Assembly: GCA_023662725.1 (NCBI GenBank)
Contig: JAMPIL010000007.1
Location: 25,474 to 89,473, forward strand
Source of the DNA: Ruminococcus flavefaciens
GTDB taxonomy: Bacteria; Bacillota; Clostridia; Oscillospirales; Ruminococcaceae
Reading direction: 5' to 3'
DNA: 64,000 nt
A program made the translations under genes and the position numbers. The notes beneath the pieces are model-generated. The model had not been told where the DNA came from, did no database searches, and saw nothing but the letters and a program-made list of their open reading frames with translations. Below are positions 9,115 to 18,084 of the stretch, in pieces. Position 1 is the first letter of the stretch, and every line of letters starts with the position of its first letter.

Positions 9115-10059
9115 ATGGCTTTTTTACTTACAAATTCAGTTGCAGTTGCCGGTCACGAAAAAACTATAAAACTATTGAATGAAGGTAGATCTTCTTTAGA
9201 TGCGGTAGAAAGCGGAATACGACTTGTAGAATCTGATCCGGAAGTCAGGTGGGTTGGTTTCGGAGGTCTTCCCAATATGCTGGGGAAAGTACAGCTTGAT
9301 GCAGGAATAATCGATGGTTCAAATTTCCATGCTGGTGCTGTCGGTGCTATTTCCGGATACGCTCATCCTATTTCTGTTGCGAGAAAACTGATGGATGAGC
9401 TTCCTCATGTTCTTCTCGTTGGAGAAGGTGCAGAGAGATTTGCTCATGACATAAATGCTGAAAGATCTGATAATCTTACAGATATTTCTGTTGCTGAATG
9501 GAAAGCATGGCTTGATGAGCATCTTAATGAAAGTGAAAAGAAGAATTGGCCGAATATATCTCTGATAAGGCCTTCGCAGCTTACTGCCACAAATAAAACT
9601 GCCAAGGGAACGACTGTTTTTCTTGCGATAGATAATAATGGAAATATTAGCGCAGGTTCAAGCACGAGCGGATGGAGTTTTAAATATCCCGGCAGGCTCG
9701 GAGATTCTCCTGCTATTGGCTCAGGCATTTATGCTGATAACAGATATGGAGCAGCAGCTTGCACAGGAATGGGAGAGCTTACTATACGTTCAAATACTGC
9801 ACATTCCGTTATTCTGTATCTTAAAATGAAAATGAGTTTGAAAGAAGCCTGTCTTGAAGCGCTTAATGATCTCAGAAATATTCATACTGATTTCAGAGGC
9901 GGAGTTACCATCTATGCTATGGATAAAAATGGTGAACACTGTGCCGTTTCTGCAAGAGCTGAACAGGATGGTCTCCCTGAATGTGATCCGTATTTTTGGT
10001 ATTGGAACGGTGTTGAGCCATCTGTTCAGAAGATCAATGCAGATATGTATGAATGGTAA
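9115..10059 (+). CDS. glycosylasparaginase/isoaspartyl peptidase-like Ntn hydrolase
   Basis: The 314-residue protein matches the N-terminal-nucleophile asparaginase fold. It opens with the early segments SLDAVESG and VGFGGLPN. The precursor processing site lies before Thr166 in KGTTVFLAID, followed by SAGSSTSGW, GRLGDSPAIGSG and TGMGE, which line the substrate pocket in this family. Self-cleavage before Thr166 would give alpha and beta chains. Known members remove GlcNAc-Asn linkages or isoaspartyl and N-terminal Asp residues. Beside a glycosyltransferase and a RiPP cluster it could trim a glycosylated or isoaspartyl peptide, but this pairing is inference. It has no signal peptide. A TAGGAGA ribosome site sits 6 bases before the ATG. 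Confidence 0.8.
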   Translation: MAFLLTNSVAVAGHEKTIKLLNEGRSSLDAVESGIRLVESDPEVRWVGFGGLPNMLGKVQLDAGIIDGSNFHAGAVGAISGYAHPISVARKLMDELPHVLLVGEGAERFAHDINAERSDNLTDISVAEWKAWLDEHLNESEKKNWPNISLIRPSQLTATNKTAKGTTVFLAIDNNGNISAGSSTSGWSFKYPGRLGDSPAIGSGIYADNRYGAAACTGMGELTIRSNTAHSVILYLKMKMSLKEACLEALNDLRNIHTDFRGGVTIYAMDKNGEHCAVSARAEQDGLPECDPYFWYWNGVEPSVQKINADMYEW

Positions 10060-10080
10060 ACAGCTTTTGTGAGGTTTGAT

Positions 10081-11139
10081 ATGTTTAAGGATTGGTTGAA
10101 TGCGAATTATTTTAGGAATAGCTCCGGCGGAATAGACACTACAGTAGACTCACTCTCTGATTGTCTGTCACAAACGTCTTATGTTATCGGTAAATTGAAA
10201 TTCGGAATTCCTGATTTTTACAGAGCTTACCTGAACGAGAGTACATTGAAGCTGGAAATTAAGAATGATGAAATATTATACTTCGGTACGATTGATAATG
10301 TATGGATAAAAGGTATGATAGGCATACTTCAGTATAATGAGGGAATTACTCCTTCTGACAGGATCTCAGGAGTTTTGAAGGACGGTGAACCTGCGATAAT
10401 TCATCCGATAGTTGAAAGACTTTCGTTTCAGGAGTTTTATGATCCGGATTATAATGACAGCAAGCCTAAGTCGGATCACTATTTTTCGGTTATAGGTGAA
10501 GATAAGAATAACTTGTTTTTTGTCGATAATCCTGCCGTTATCAATATGAATAAGTTTACTCCGTATAAAGCGAACAGCGAAGTTGGCATTATCAGCAAAA
10601 AAGAATTTGATGAGGCTTTGACAGATTTTTGTGAGGTCGGTGCATTTGTATTTGACCTTGACAGAATGAAAGAGGTATCAAAACAATGCGAAGAAGTTTT
10701 TAGGCTTTCTTATAATAATTACGATAAAAAATCATTATTCAATGATGATGTATATACATTTTATGGTGCAGAGGCAATAGAAAAACTATCGGAACTGTTT
10801 GAAAAAGGTGATATGTATTTTTCACAGGAAGCTCCGTCGCATGACAGAGATATCATGAAGTATTTTATTTGGAGGATCTGGCACATAAAAGGAAGAAGAA
10901 AACTTCAGGTGCAGTATCTTAGAGAGGCTTACGGAAATGACAACAGAGCGGCTTCTGATCTTGTTGATGCACTTATGGATTCAGTTAAATTCTGGGATCT
11001 TTTAAACAACAACCTGTACAAGGATTTTCTGAAAGGCAAAGAACGTATAGACTCGAAATATGTTCAGATAACGGACGAAATATTAACTGCTGAGAACAAA
11101 ATGAATCAGGCATACCGCAGCTTTATAGAAACCATCTGA
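10081..11139 (+). CDS. BtrH-like (papain-fold) tailoring protein, tentative
   Basis: I prefer the ATG at 10081, which has a GTGAGG site 6 bases upstream; a GTG at 10069 is also possible. The 352-residue soluble protein contains DHYFSVIGEDKNNLFFVDNP near residue 140. This resembles the conserved His-containing segment of butirosin BtrH N-terminal domains, an acyl or aminoacyl transferase family with a papain-like fold. A matching catalytic Cys is not obvious; CLSQTSYVIG near residue 28 is the best candidate for that position. The C-terminal half is helical and unrecognised. BtrH-type enzymes take acyl groups from carrier proteins, which would suit a cluster with a carrier-like protein and an adenylating enzyme. 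The assignment is low confidence. Confidence 0.45.
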   Translation: MFKDWLNANYFRNSSGGIDTTVDSLSDCLSQTSYVIGKLKFGIPDFYRAYLNESTLKLEIKNDEILYFGTIDNVWIKGMIGILQYNEGITPSDRISGVLKDGEPAIIHPIVERLSFQEFYDPDYNDSKPKSDHYFSVIGEDKNNLFFVDNPAVINMNKFTPYKANSEVGIISKKEFDEALTDFCEVGAFVFDLDRMKEVSKQCEEVFRLSYNNYDKKSLFNDDVYTFYGAEAIEKLSELFEKGDMYFSQEAPSHDRDIMKYFIWRIWHIKGRRKLQVQYLREAYGNDNRAASDLVDALMDSVKFWDLLNNNLYKDFLKGKERIDSKYVQITDEILTAENKMNQAYRSFIETI

Positions 11140-11208
11140 GCGATAATAACGTAATCTATAAAATGTTAATGATCAGAATATAAGATAAAAAGAATAGAGT
11201 GATATAAT

Positions 11209-12705
11209 ATGAATAATGTTCTTGATATGATCGAAAAATCCGCAGCTCTTTATGCTGACCGAATAGCATTTTCTGATCATAAAAAAGAGATCACATACAA
11301 AGAGCTTATTGCAAAGGCTAAATCTGTTGGACAGTATATTCTTGATATTAATCCTCAGCACAAACCTGTTATCATAATTACACAGCAAGATATAGAGTCA
11401 GTTATAATGATTCTTGGTGTTCTTTACAGCGGAAATGTTTATATTCCTATGGACAGCAGCTATTCTGATGAAAAAATACTATCCGTTCTTGATAAAGTTT
11501 ACAGTAACATAGTTTTGTGCCGAAAAAGTGATGTGCGTGTTTTCAAAACTAAGGCTGATATACATTTCTGCACTTATGAAGAAGCAAAGGACTGTAAGGC
11601 GGATAGTGATATGATCCGAAAGATAAGAGAAAGCATTGCTGATACAGATCTGCTGTGCTGTTTTCTTACGTCGGGTACAACAGGAGAACCCAAATGCGTA
11701 ATGAAATCTCATCACAATATTGTTAGTATGGTGAGGGCGTTTACAGAACAGTTTGATTTTTCCAGCAATGATGTTTTTGGCTGTCAGACTGCTTTTGATT
11801 TTGATGTTTCAAATAAATCGGTCTTTATTTCACTATATCTTGGCGCTCAAGTATATATAATCCCGAAAGAATTGTTTATTTTTCCGGGTAAACTTGTTAC
11901 GGATTTCAACAGGAGAAAAGTATCCGTTCTGATTTGGTCCGTATCGGCGCTGACGCTGCTTGCAAGAGTAAGAATAATGAAAAACGCAAAGTTCCTTTAT
12001 GTGAATAAGATCATGTTTTCAGGCGAGTCAATAGCTTATGATACGATCAGGTACTGGAAAGAAAATCTTGAAGAGACTTTATTTGTAAACCTTTATGGAC
12101 CGACAGAAATGACCGGTAATGCTCTCTATTATGAAGTCAAGTCGATAGATGAAAACAAGATCATACCGCTCGGAAGTCCTATGCCAGATACAAAAGTATA
12201 TTTGCTTGACGAAAACAGAAGGCTTATTACTCAGAATAACGTAAAAGGTGAAATATATATAGGCGGTAACTGCCTTGCAATGGGCTATTATAACGATAAT
12301 GAAAAAACAAAAAAGGCATTTATTAAAAATCCTTTTAGTAAAAGCTATTCTGATATCATATATAGAACCGGTGATATTGGATATAAAAACGATGATGGTG
12401 ATTATGTATTTTCTGACCGGAGAGATTTACAGGTGAAACGAAACGGATATAGAATAGAACTGTCGGAAATAGAGGCAATAGTTATGAGGTCCGGTCTTAT
12501 TTCTGTATGCTGTTGTGTATTCAGAAGATCAAAAAACGAAATATGCCTTTATTATCAGTCTGAAAGTGAATGTTACAATCAGCTTTATAGTCTGATGAAG
12601 AGAGAACTTTCTTGGTATATGATTCCTAACAAAATTGAAAGAATAGATCATATACCGTTAAATTCACATGATAAACCTGATAGGGAAAAACTTATAGAAA
12701 TGTAA
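11209..12705 (+). CDS. AMP-forming adenylating enzyme (ANL family)
   Basis: The 498-residue protein has the ANL core motifs: LTSGTTGEPK (A3, residue 156), NLYGPTEMT (A5, near residue 298), YRTGDIG (A7/A8, near residue 385) and RDLQVKRNGYRIELSEIE (A8 hinge, near residue 405). The C-terminal DKPDREKL (A10) supplies the catalytic lysine. Length and order fit stand-alone amino-acid or aryl-acid adenylation enzymes such as DltA. The substrate cannot be read from sequence. It would load an acyl group on a carrier or small molecule, yet the only carrier-like protein in the cluster lacks the usual serine. It is the last intact gene before decayed DNA. Confidence 0.85.
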   Translation: MNNVLDMIEKSAALYADRIAFSDHKKEITYKELIAKAKSVGQYILDINPQHKPVIIITQQDIESVIMILGVLYSGNVYIPMDSSYSDEKILSVLDKVYSNIVLCRKSDVRVFKTKADIHFCTYEEAKDCKADSDMIRKIRESIADTDLLCCFLTSGTTGEPKCVMKSHHNIVSMVRAFTEQFDFSSNDVFGCQTAFDFDVSNKSVFISLYLGAQVYIIPKELFIFPGKLVTDFNRRKVSVLIWSVSALTLLARVRIMKNAKFLYVNKIMFSGESIAYDTIRYWKENLEETLFVNLYGPTEMTGNALYYEVKSIDENKIIPLGSPMPDTKVYLLDENRRLITQNNVKGEIYIGGNCLAMGYYNDNEKTKKAFIKNPFSKSYSDIIYRTGDIGYKNDDGDYVFSDRRDLQVKRNGYRIELSEIEAIVMRSGLISVCCCVFRRSKNEICLYYQSESECYNQLYSLMKRELSWYMIPNKIERIDHIPLNSHDKPDREKLIEM

Positions 12706-12726
12706 GAGGGGTTAGATATATAATAA

Positions 12727-13238
12727 ACCAAAGCATTTGAAGAATTTATACCTGATGTTATGAACGGTAGTATGAAATCTTTCAAGCAGGAAAAATATCA
12801 AGTATTAAATTTCACTATAAAAAAGATAAGTCAAATAATGGCATTCTTGACCTTAGTTGGGACCTTTCAAAAATAAGTGCGTTTTTGAGAGCCTATGATT
12901 ACTTTGTACTCTCTCCATTCGGGAAACCTATGGTAAAGTACGATAGTGAAATGTATATTTGGAAAAAGTATAAAATAATGACATATAACTCAACTTCAAA
13001 GAGCATCTGTATTGATGAACGCAACCTTAAAGTAAAGGGAAATGGTTTAAAAATAATTCTGATTGGAATTGAGAAGTATATTACTGATAGTGAGTCTTTG
13101 TATGACAGCTGTTCATTTGTAAGCTTTAAAAGAACTTCTGTATCAAATTTAAAAGAAAAATGTACAGACGTAATTTGTCACACATCGGCAACACAGACGG
13201 CGACTTGCTCCTTGCCTTTATCAAAGATATGCTCGTAG
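12727..13238 (+). pseudogene. formyltransferase remnant
   Basis: Two overlapping frames read as one broken protein. The first opens with KAFEEFIPDVMNGS and QEKYQVLN. After a shift near 12810 the second reads FHYKKDKSNNG, LDLSWDLSKISAFLRAYD and PFGKPMVKY. This matches the part of methionyl-tRNA-type formyltransferases containing the GxIDWS...IxxFIRA...PGA block. The N-terminal catalytic region (Asn-His-Asp and the folate-binding SLLP loop) is absent, and stop codons lie just upstream. A sugar or amino-acid N-formyltransferase would suit the tailoring cluster, so this may be a lost cluster enzyme. Its 3' end runs into DNA bordering the recombinase remnant. Confidence 0.65.
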
Positions 13239-13308
13239 ATGTTCATGGTAGTCCCCTCGCCAAATGGTAACACACTGTCGTATAAGTAATAAATAACGTA
13301 AAATTGCC

Positions 13309-14665
13309 TTAAAACAGGCTTCTTCTGTCAGGCAGAGGTTCATCGAGCAGCTTGTAGTTGATGTAGATTTCCCTGGGTTTGCCCTCGACATAGGCATCAA
13401 GGGTGATGTACTCTATAAGCTCCAGACACATCTCACGAGTAAGCTCCTGAACATCGGTGTACTTCTTCAAACGAGCGATAAAAAGCTCTACATCTTCCTC
13501 CTCCTGCTTGATTGCAGAGAGCTTCGCTTCAAGTTCTAATACTTCTACGGACAGATCTTTCTGCTCGGCTTCATATTTCGCCATGAGCTTCATTGATACA
13601 TCCTCAGATACCTTTCCGAGAACCTTGTCCTCATAGATTGAGTGGATCAGCGTATCAAGCTCCTGCAAGCGGAATTTGCCCTCTGTCAGCTTCTTGGTAA
13701 CGGCATACTGCTGCTCGTTGTGCTTTATTTTGTGTGCAAGGAATTTCGCTCTTGCAGCGTTCTCGTTCTCTACAACAAGGCTTGCCATACTGCGGATATC
13801 TTCAAGAACAACCGCATCAATATCGCCCATTTTGATGTAGTGGCTCGGACAGTATCGCTTACCGAACTTTATTGCCACAATCCTGACAGTAAATCAGACC
13901 GCTTAAATTTGCCACATATTCGCTGCTGTTGCGCTTGCTCTGTGATACGAACTGCTCCATTTCTCTCACTCTGTCACACAGCTCCTGAGAAATAATAGGC
14001 TCATGCATATTCTTCACAACGCTCATATCTTCTTCATCACGTTTTATCGTCTTGTGGTTTTTGTAAGAAACCGTAGTCGTGCGGAGCTGAACGAGATGTC
14101 CGAGGTAGATGTAATTGTGAAGAATCCGTCTTACCGATTCGGGATTCCACAAATGTCTTGTACGGCGCACAAGTCGCACGATACTTTCCTGCCTTAGCAT
14201 TAGCTTCGATAACAGCCTTGATCTTTTTTGATGTTGAAGCGGCGTGCCATTCGTTGAACAAATTCACAATTGACATCATGTCAAGCGCCGAGGAATCTTT
14301 GCTTGCGGTATCCACGTTATCGTTCAGTGCGATGAAACGAATATTGTAACTCGGAAAAAAATATAATATACATATCTGCCGACCTCGATGTAATTACGAC
14401 CAAAGCGGCTGAGGTCTTTGCAGATTATCAGATTTATCTTTCCTGACTGAGCATCGGACAGTAATCTCTGTACCGCAGGTCTGTCAAAGTCCGTACCACT
14501 CCAGCCATCGTCCACATAGGTATCAACTAGATTCCAGCCCTGCTCTTTTACATATTTGGTGAGAATAAGTTTTTGATTTTCTATTGGCAGGGATTCGCCG
14601 GCACTCATATCCTCTTATGAGAGACGAACGTAAATTCCTGCATTATAAATGGTCTGCTTTGCCAT
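13309..14665 (-). pseudogene. large serine recombinase, disrupted
   Basis: Reading on the minus strand from the ATG at 14665 (AAAGGAG upstream), the first residues give GIYVRLS and then an in-frame TAA at 14617-14615. Reading resumes with the resolvase catalytic domain: ENQKLILTKYV, DDGWSGTDFDRP, ICKDLSRFGRNYIE. Two or more shifts follow near 14350 and 14190, with a deletion before the recombinase domain (NPESVRRILHN, YIYLGHLV). A further frame change near 13870 splits the zinc-ribbon segment (YCQDCG) from the long coiled coil and C-terminus. Recombinases of this type integrate and excise clostridial transposons and ICEs. This copy cannot make an intact protein and marks a dead mobile element. 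Confidence 0.85.
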
Positions 14666-15071
14666 AATAGCTCCTTTCAAATCAAAGCAGTACCATACCG
14701 GCATTTTTAGTATAACGCAAAATGTCGGTATAGTCAATGCCTTGCCGACAAATTACGCCAGTAATGTTTCTTTCAAGGCTCGCTCAAATGCGAGTCTGCC
14801 GATCACTTCGTCAATATTTTTATCTCCGTCGAAGCGGCTGTGAACGACATATGTCTTTCCAACAATCACATACTCTGAAACCCTCTCGGGGTAGTTTTTG
14901 AACTTTGTATTGAGTTCAACCTCTTTCCTGCCTTCTCTTTCTCTACGGCAGTAGTCTTGTTGTCCAGTTTATATTATTCCTTTCCGCAGCTCGATCCATT
15001 TCAACTTACTGCTACTTATAAATGTCACTCCCCATGATTATGGGAAAAATCCTCACGGATAAATAGTCCCT
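14666..15071 (-). pseudogene. spacer with a small recombinase-linked ORF remnant
   Basis: The stretch contains a minus-strand frame ending at a TAA at 14753. It can be read back to about 14980 as GRKEVELNTKFKNYPERVSE, then YVIVGKTYVVHSRFDGDKN and GRLAFERALKE. It resembles the small proteins often encoded beside serine recombinases in clostridial transposons (TnpW-like), but I cannot find a convincing start. The remainder, near 14990-15071, shows no gene. Low confidence. Confidence 0.35.
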
Positions 15072-15416
15072 TTAATCTTCGTCACTAGCTAATCTGTCAT
15101 AGAACGAAATATCATCGTCCTCATTTTTGTTATCAGACGAATGATCACTGTCAGCATTTTCACCACCGACTAATTCAAGCAGCTCGGCATCGGACAAACA
15201 GCACGATCTCAGCTTCTGCAAAAGCTGATGTTCAGCAGAATTGATCACGTCAAACTCTCTCGGCTTACAATTGTTCTCCTCATCCATAGCAAGACGAGAA
15301 GCTTCTTTCATCTTGTCCTCCGCCGTTTTCTTTTTAGCAGTATCGCTTGCAATGCGAGCTTCCAAACTCTTGATTTTCTCGATGAGCTGTTCTCTCTTTT
15401 CTGTGTAAATGCCCAT
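15072..15416 (-). CDS. small coiled-coil protein, mobile-element associated
   Basis: This 114-residue protein has an N-terminal coiled coil (residues 3-45, rich in Lys and Glu, with EKIKSLEARIASD) and an acidic C-terminal tail. The arrangement resembles DUF3847-type proteins encoded next to mobilization genes in clostridial elements, but no diagnostic motif is visible. It lies between the recombinase remnant and an IS3 element on the same strand and probably belonged to the same transposon. An IS3 terminal sequence begins about a dozen bases upstream of its start, so its promoter may have been lost. Confidence 0.45.
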   Translation of the reverse strand: MGIYTEKREQLIEKIKSLEARIASDTAKKKTAEDKMKEASRLAMDEENNCKPREFDVINSAEHQLLQKLRSCCLSDAELLELVGGENADSDHSSDNKNEDDDISFYDRLASDED

Positions 15417-15427
15417 TCAAAAATTAC

Positions 15428-16262
15428 TGTGTATTGTCAACCCAAAATAGGACGGAAATTATTTAGCCGAGTGAGAAGATTTAAACGGAAGCGGAGAAAG
15501 ATAACCAAGAGAGCCGTGAATGCGAGAATTATTGAACCAATTAACGGAATCAGCGAGTTCTGACTGTAGCTGATCAAGAGAATCAAAAGTTTTATTCATA
15601 ACAAATTCCGTTTTAAAAATCTTGTATGTAACCTCGGCAACAGCGTTATCTTAGGGCAACCCTTATGACTAAGAGAACGGGTAATTTTAAAAGCATGAAT
15701 AAGCTCATCAATTATCTTATTTTTAAATTCATTTCCTCTGTCGGTATGAAAAATCTTCACCTTAGAAAGATTAACGCTGCTGCTTAGAAAAGCGTCATAC
15801 ACAAGTTGAGCGTCTCTGTGAGTGCCTGCTGAATATCCTATTATCTCACGATAAAACAAGTCGATCAGAATGCAGATATAGCACCACTTATCACGGACTC
15901 TCAAGTATGTAAGATCGCTTATTACTACTTCCAGCTGCTCTCTGTCGTTGAATTTTCTATCGACTTTATTCTCGATTTTTTCTTCATTGTACGACGTTTT
16001 ATGAACCTTGAACTGCTTGATCGTATAATTTGATACCAGCCTATATTTGCCAATAATACGTCGAATTCTACGTTTCGAGGCGATGATATTTCTCTTCGCA
16101 AGTTCAATTTTTATCTTCCTTGAACCGTAATTATTTCGTCTTTTTCTTGTAATAGACAAGACTCCTCGGAATACCGAGTTTTCTGCACATTGCGATGATA
16201 CTGTACTTATGTCGGTTCGCAAGGATTATGATTTTGTCAATAATCCTTGACACAAATTTAAG
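15428..16262 (-). mobile_element. IS3-family element remnant (copy A)
   Basis: A minus-strand transposase with an rve/DDE core lies between a probable terminal repeat at 15428 (TGTGTATTGTCAACCCAAAA) and a truncated 5' end near 16255. Visible parts are the HTH/OrfB opening (HKYSIIAMCRKLGIPRS), SDLTYLRVRDKWCYICILID with the first Asp, and FHTDRGNEFKN with the second. A frameshift near 16135 separates the first two parts. Another near 15655 separates the second Asp from the region of the last Glu and the C-terminus (DSVNWFNNSRIHGSLGYLSP). The coding remnant spans 15459-16330. Group resemblance is to IS150-like members. OrfA is missing, so the element is dead. Confidence 0.8.
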
Positions 16263-16263
16263 G

Positions 16264-16824
16264 AAATCACGCAGCAAGAGAAGAGTTAATCTCAACATGA
16301 TAAAAAAGATATCTTTTAAAAGCAGGAGGAAGTCCACCGTTGGCAGAACAGATGCGACGATTATTCCAGTAGCTTATAAAATAACGCCAGACTTTTGTTT
16401 TCAGTTCCTCGACTGTATAATTTTCAGATTTATCATTTCTGGAATAAAACAATTCCACTTTCATTCTTGCCCACATGCTTTCACAACGTGCGTTGTCATG
16501 ACATCTTCCGCCTGCGCTGTTCATGCTCTGTTGCAAACCACTTTTGGCAATTTTTCTTCTGTAATCATCGCTGGTATATTGTCCGCCTCTGTCAGAGTGG
16601 ATGATCACTCCTTTGAGTTTCGAATGCGCTTTTACAGCATTGTCAATTGTTTTTACGCAAAGACCTGCTTTCATATTTGTATCCATTGCAAGACCGGCAG
16701 CCAGCAGATCGTAACAGTCAAAAATTGCCGATACATAGATCTTTCCATCGCTTGCTTTCAGTTCAGTAATATATGGGTGAGTATAATGTTGCAGATTCAG
16801 AAATACATGACCACATGGACGCAA
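16264..16824 (-). pseudogene. second IS3-family transposase fragment (copy B)
   Basis: A separate DDE integrase core on the minus strand reads ITELKASDGKIYVSAIFDCY, then IIHSDRGGQYTS (second Asp) and a Glu-containing NARCESMWARMKVEL, ending in SYWNNRRICSANGGLPPAF. The three catalytic positions are present, but the N-terminal half and the other IS end are missing: the frame runs into unrelated sequence near 16800. It belongs to a different IS3 subgroup than copy A, whose 5' end it abuts. One element therefore inserted into or deleted part of the other. Confidence 0.75.
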
Positions 16825-16965
16825 ATGAAAAATATCCTATGGTTATGCTGCTACAATTTGCTAACAGATTATCTATTATATAGTCCAATCACTTTTAACC
16901 TTATATATAGATAAGATGCTATTATGGCATACAACTTAATGAAAATTTGATAGAGGTATATTAAA

Positions 16966-17302
16966 ATGGATGTAACAACTACAAATCTTGCTGATTTTGG
17001 TGCAAGAGAACGTCATGAACTTATTGAGATTCTTCAGGCATGGGAAAGCAGCGGACTTCCGGATGACTTTTATGATGATGAAGTTGTTCTCATGTTCAAT
17101 CGTGACAGCGGATACGTGTTCCTTACCAATTCTGAATATCAGGTGTGTATGGTAGCAGATGGAAATTGGAATCTTGGTACACCACTCCTTATACTGGCTA
17201 TGAAGGATTTCTTGATGATCTTGTTCAGGCATATATGGATGATATCTATGATTGGGATGAAGAGGATATAGAATATCTACGTGATCTCGGCGCTGATGTA
17301 TA
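16966..17302 (+). pseudogene. small acidic phage-like protein with a frameshift
   Basis: The frame opens MDVTTTNLADFGARERHEL and continues to VCMVADGN near 17165. There the reading frame must shift by one base to continue as LESWYTTPYTGYEGFLDDLV and end IEYLRDLGADV at 17302. The continuation is strongly acidic and matches the composition of the first part, so I read it as one gene of about 112 residues with a lost base in an A-run. It has a weak ATAGAGG site before the ATG. The family is not recognised. It starts a series of small genes in the same orientation typical of phage accessory DNA. Confidence 0.6.
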
Positions 17303-17317
17303 AGGAGATTGATGATT

Positions 17318-17482
17318 ATGAAGAAATTTATTACAAAGAAAAACATCAGAACCGTATCTGCTAAGACCTCTGCAAGAGGAAGAAAGATTATGGCTTCTAC
17401 AGATATGTCAGCAGATGAAATGTGGGATATTCTCTATGCTATTACAGACTACCGTGATTTTGATCAGTTTGAGGAGGAATAA
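17318..17482 (+). CDS. small unknown protein, 54 residues
   Basis: An ATG with AAGGAG 12 bases upstream opens a frame reading MKKFITKKNIRTVS and ending in an acidic tail (YRDFDQFEEE). The basic N-terminal half followed by an acidic C-terminal half, and the IRTVSAKTSARGRKIMAST segment, recall the openings of the two following genes (MKIYIRSS and MKLMRNGK). It has no recognised domain. It starts 15 bases after the preceding gene's corrected stop. Confidence 0.6.
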   Translation: MKKFITKKNIRTVSAKTSARGRKIMASTDMSADEMWDILYAITDYRDFDQFEEE

Positions 17483-17486
17483 AATT

Positions 17487-17792
17487 ATGAAAATATACAT
17501 AAGAAGTTCTTCTTTCGTAATGGCTTCTAAATGGAAAGCTCCAAACGGTAAGCAGACAAAGAGATTTCCCGGTAAGTACCTGTTTACTCGTAAGGAACTT
17601 AAAGAACTTATTGAGTATGGTATTGCAGAGAATATGGCAGGTACATTTGATCCTGCATCCATGAATTATGAGGTTATCGGTATTTGTTGGAATGAAACTA
17701 ACGGTTACAGAACAGGCATACTCATTGAAGATTTGGATACCGGCGAACTGTATGTAGGAAATACGGCAGATGCGAATCTGGCTAAGTATTAA
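17487..17792 (+). CDS. small unknown protein, phage-like
   Basis: I place the start at the ATG at 17487, preceded by GAGGAGG, instead of an earlier in-frame codon inside the previous gene. The product has 101 residues, MKIYIRSSSFVMASKWKAPN at the start and a basic N-terminal half with a predicted alpha/beta pattern later (VIGICWNETNGYRTG, LIEDLDTGELYVG). No family is recognised. It shares the short opening MK-I/L-YIR with the broken gene at 18990, so these may be paralogues of one small-protein family. Its position 4 bases after the previous stop implies translational coupling. Confidence 0.6.
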   Translation: MKIYIRSSSFVMASKWKAPNGKQTKRFPGKYLFTRKELKELIEYGIAENMAGTFDPASMNYEVIGICWNETNGYRTGILIEDLDTGELYVGNTADANLAKY

Positions 17793-17809
17793 GTTTAGGC
17801 GGTGATCAA

Positions 17810-18069
17810 ATGAAACTTATGAGAAATGGAAAGCCCGCCATGGCAGCAACACGCATTGTTGCTGCTGACGAGGAACTTGATACAAATGATTATGACATCG
17901 AAGAAACAATAGATGATCTTGCAGATGATGTTGAGGACATCCAGGATACGATTGATGATGTACAAAGCTTGTGGAATCTGATCAGGAAGTGGAAAAGATT
18001 TCCGGTACCTGTCCTCTTTGTGATAAAGAAACAGACCAATATCTGAAATGGATTATCAAAGATATTTGA
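17810..18069 (+). pseudogene. acidic zinc-ribbon-like small protein, frameshifted
   Basis: The frame starts MKLMRNGKPAMAATRIVAAD and runs through a strongly acidic coiled segment (DDLADDVEDIQDTIDDVQS) to about 17975. A one-base shift there restores SDQEVEKISGTCPLCDKET and DQYLKWIIKDI, ending at 18069. The CPLC pair could be half of a metal-binding knuckle. The corrected protein is about 86 residues. Both halves look like one protein because charge and codon use match. Function unknown; a capsid- or scaffold-like role cannot be told from sequence. Confidence 0.55.
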
Positions 18070-18084
18070 ATCCGGAGGTAGTAA

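Noticed and set aside
13309-14665. Active integrase for the conjugative element
   Set aside because: The recombinase has a stop and several frame changes and is 25 kb from the element, with unrelated DNA between.
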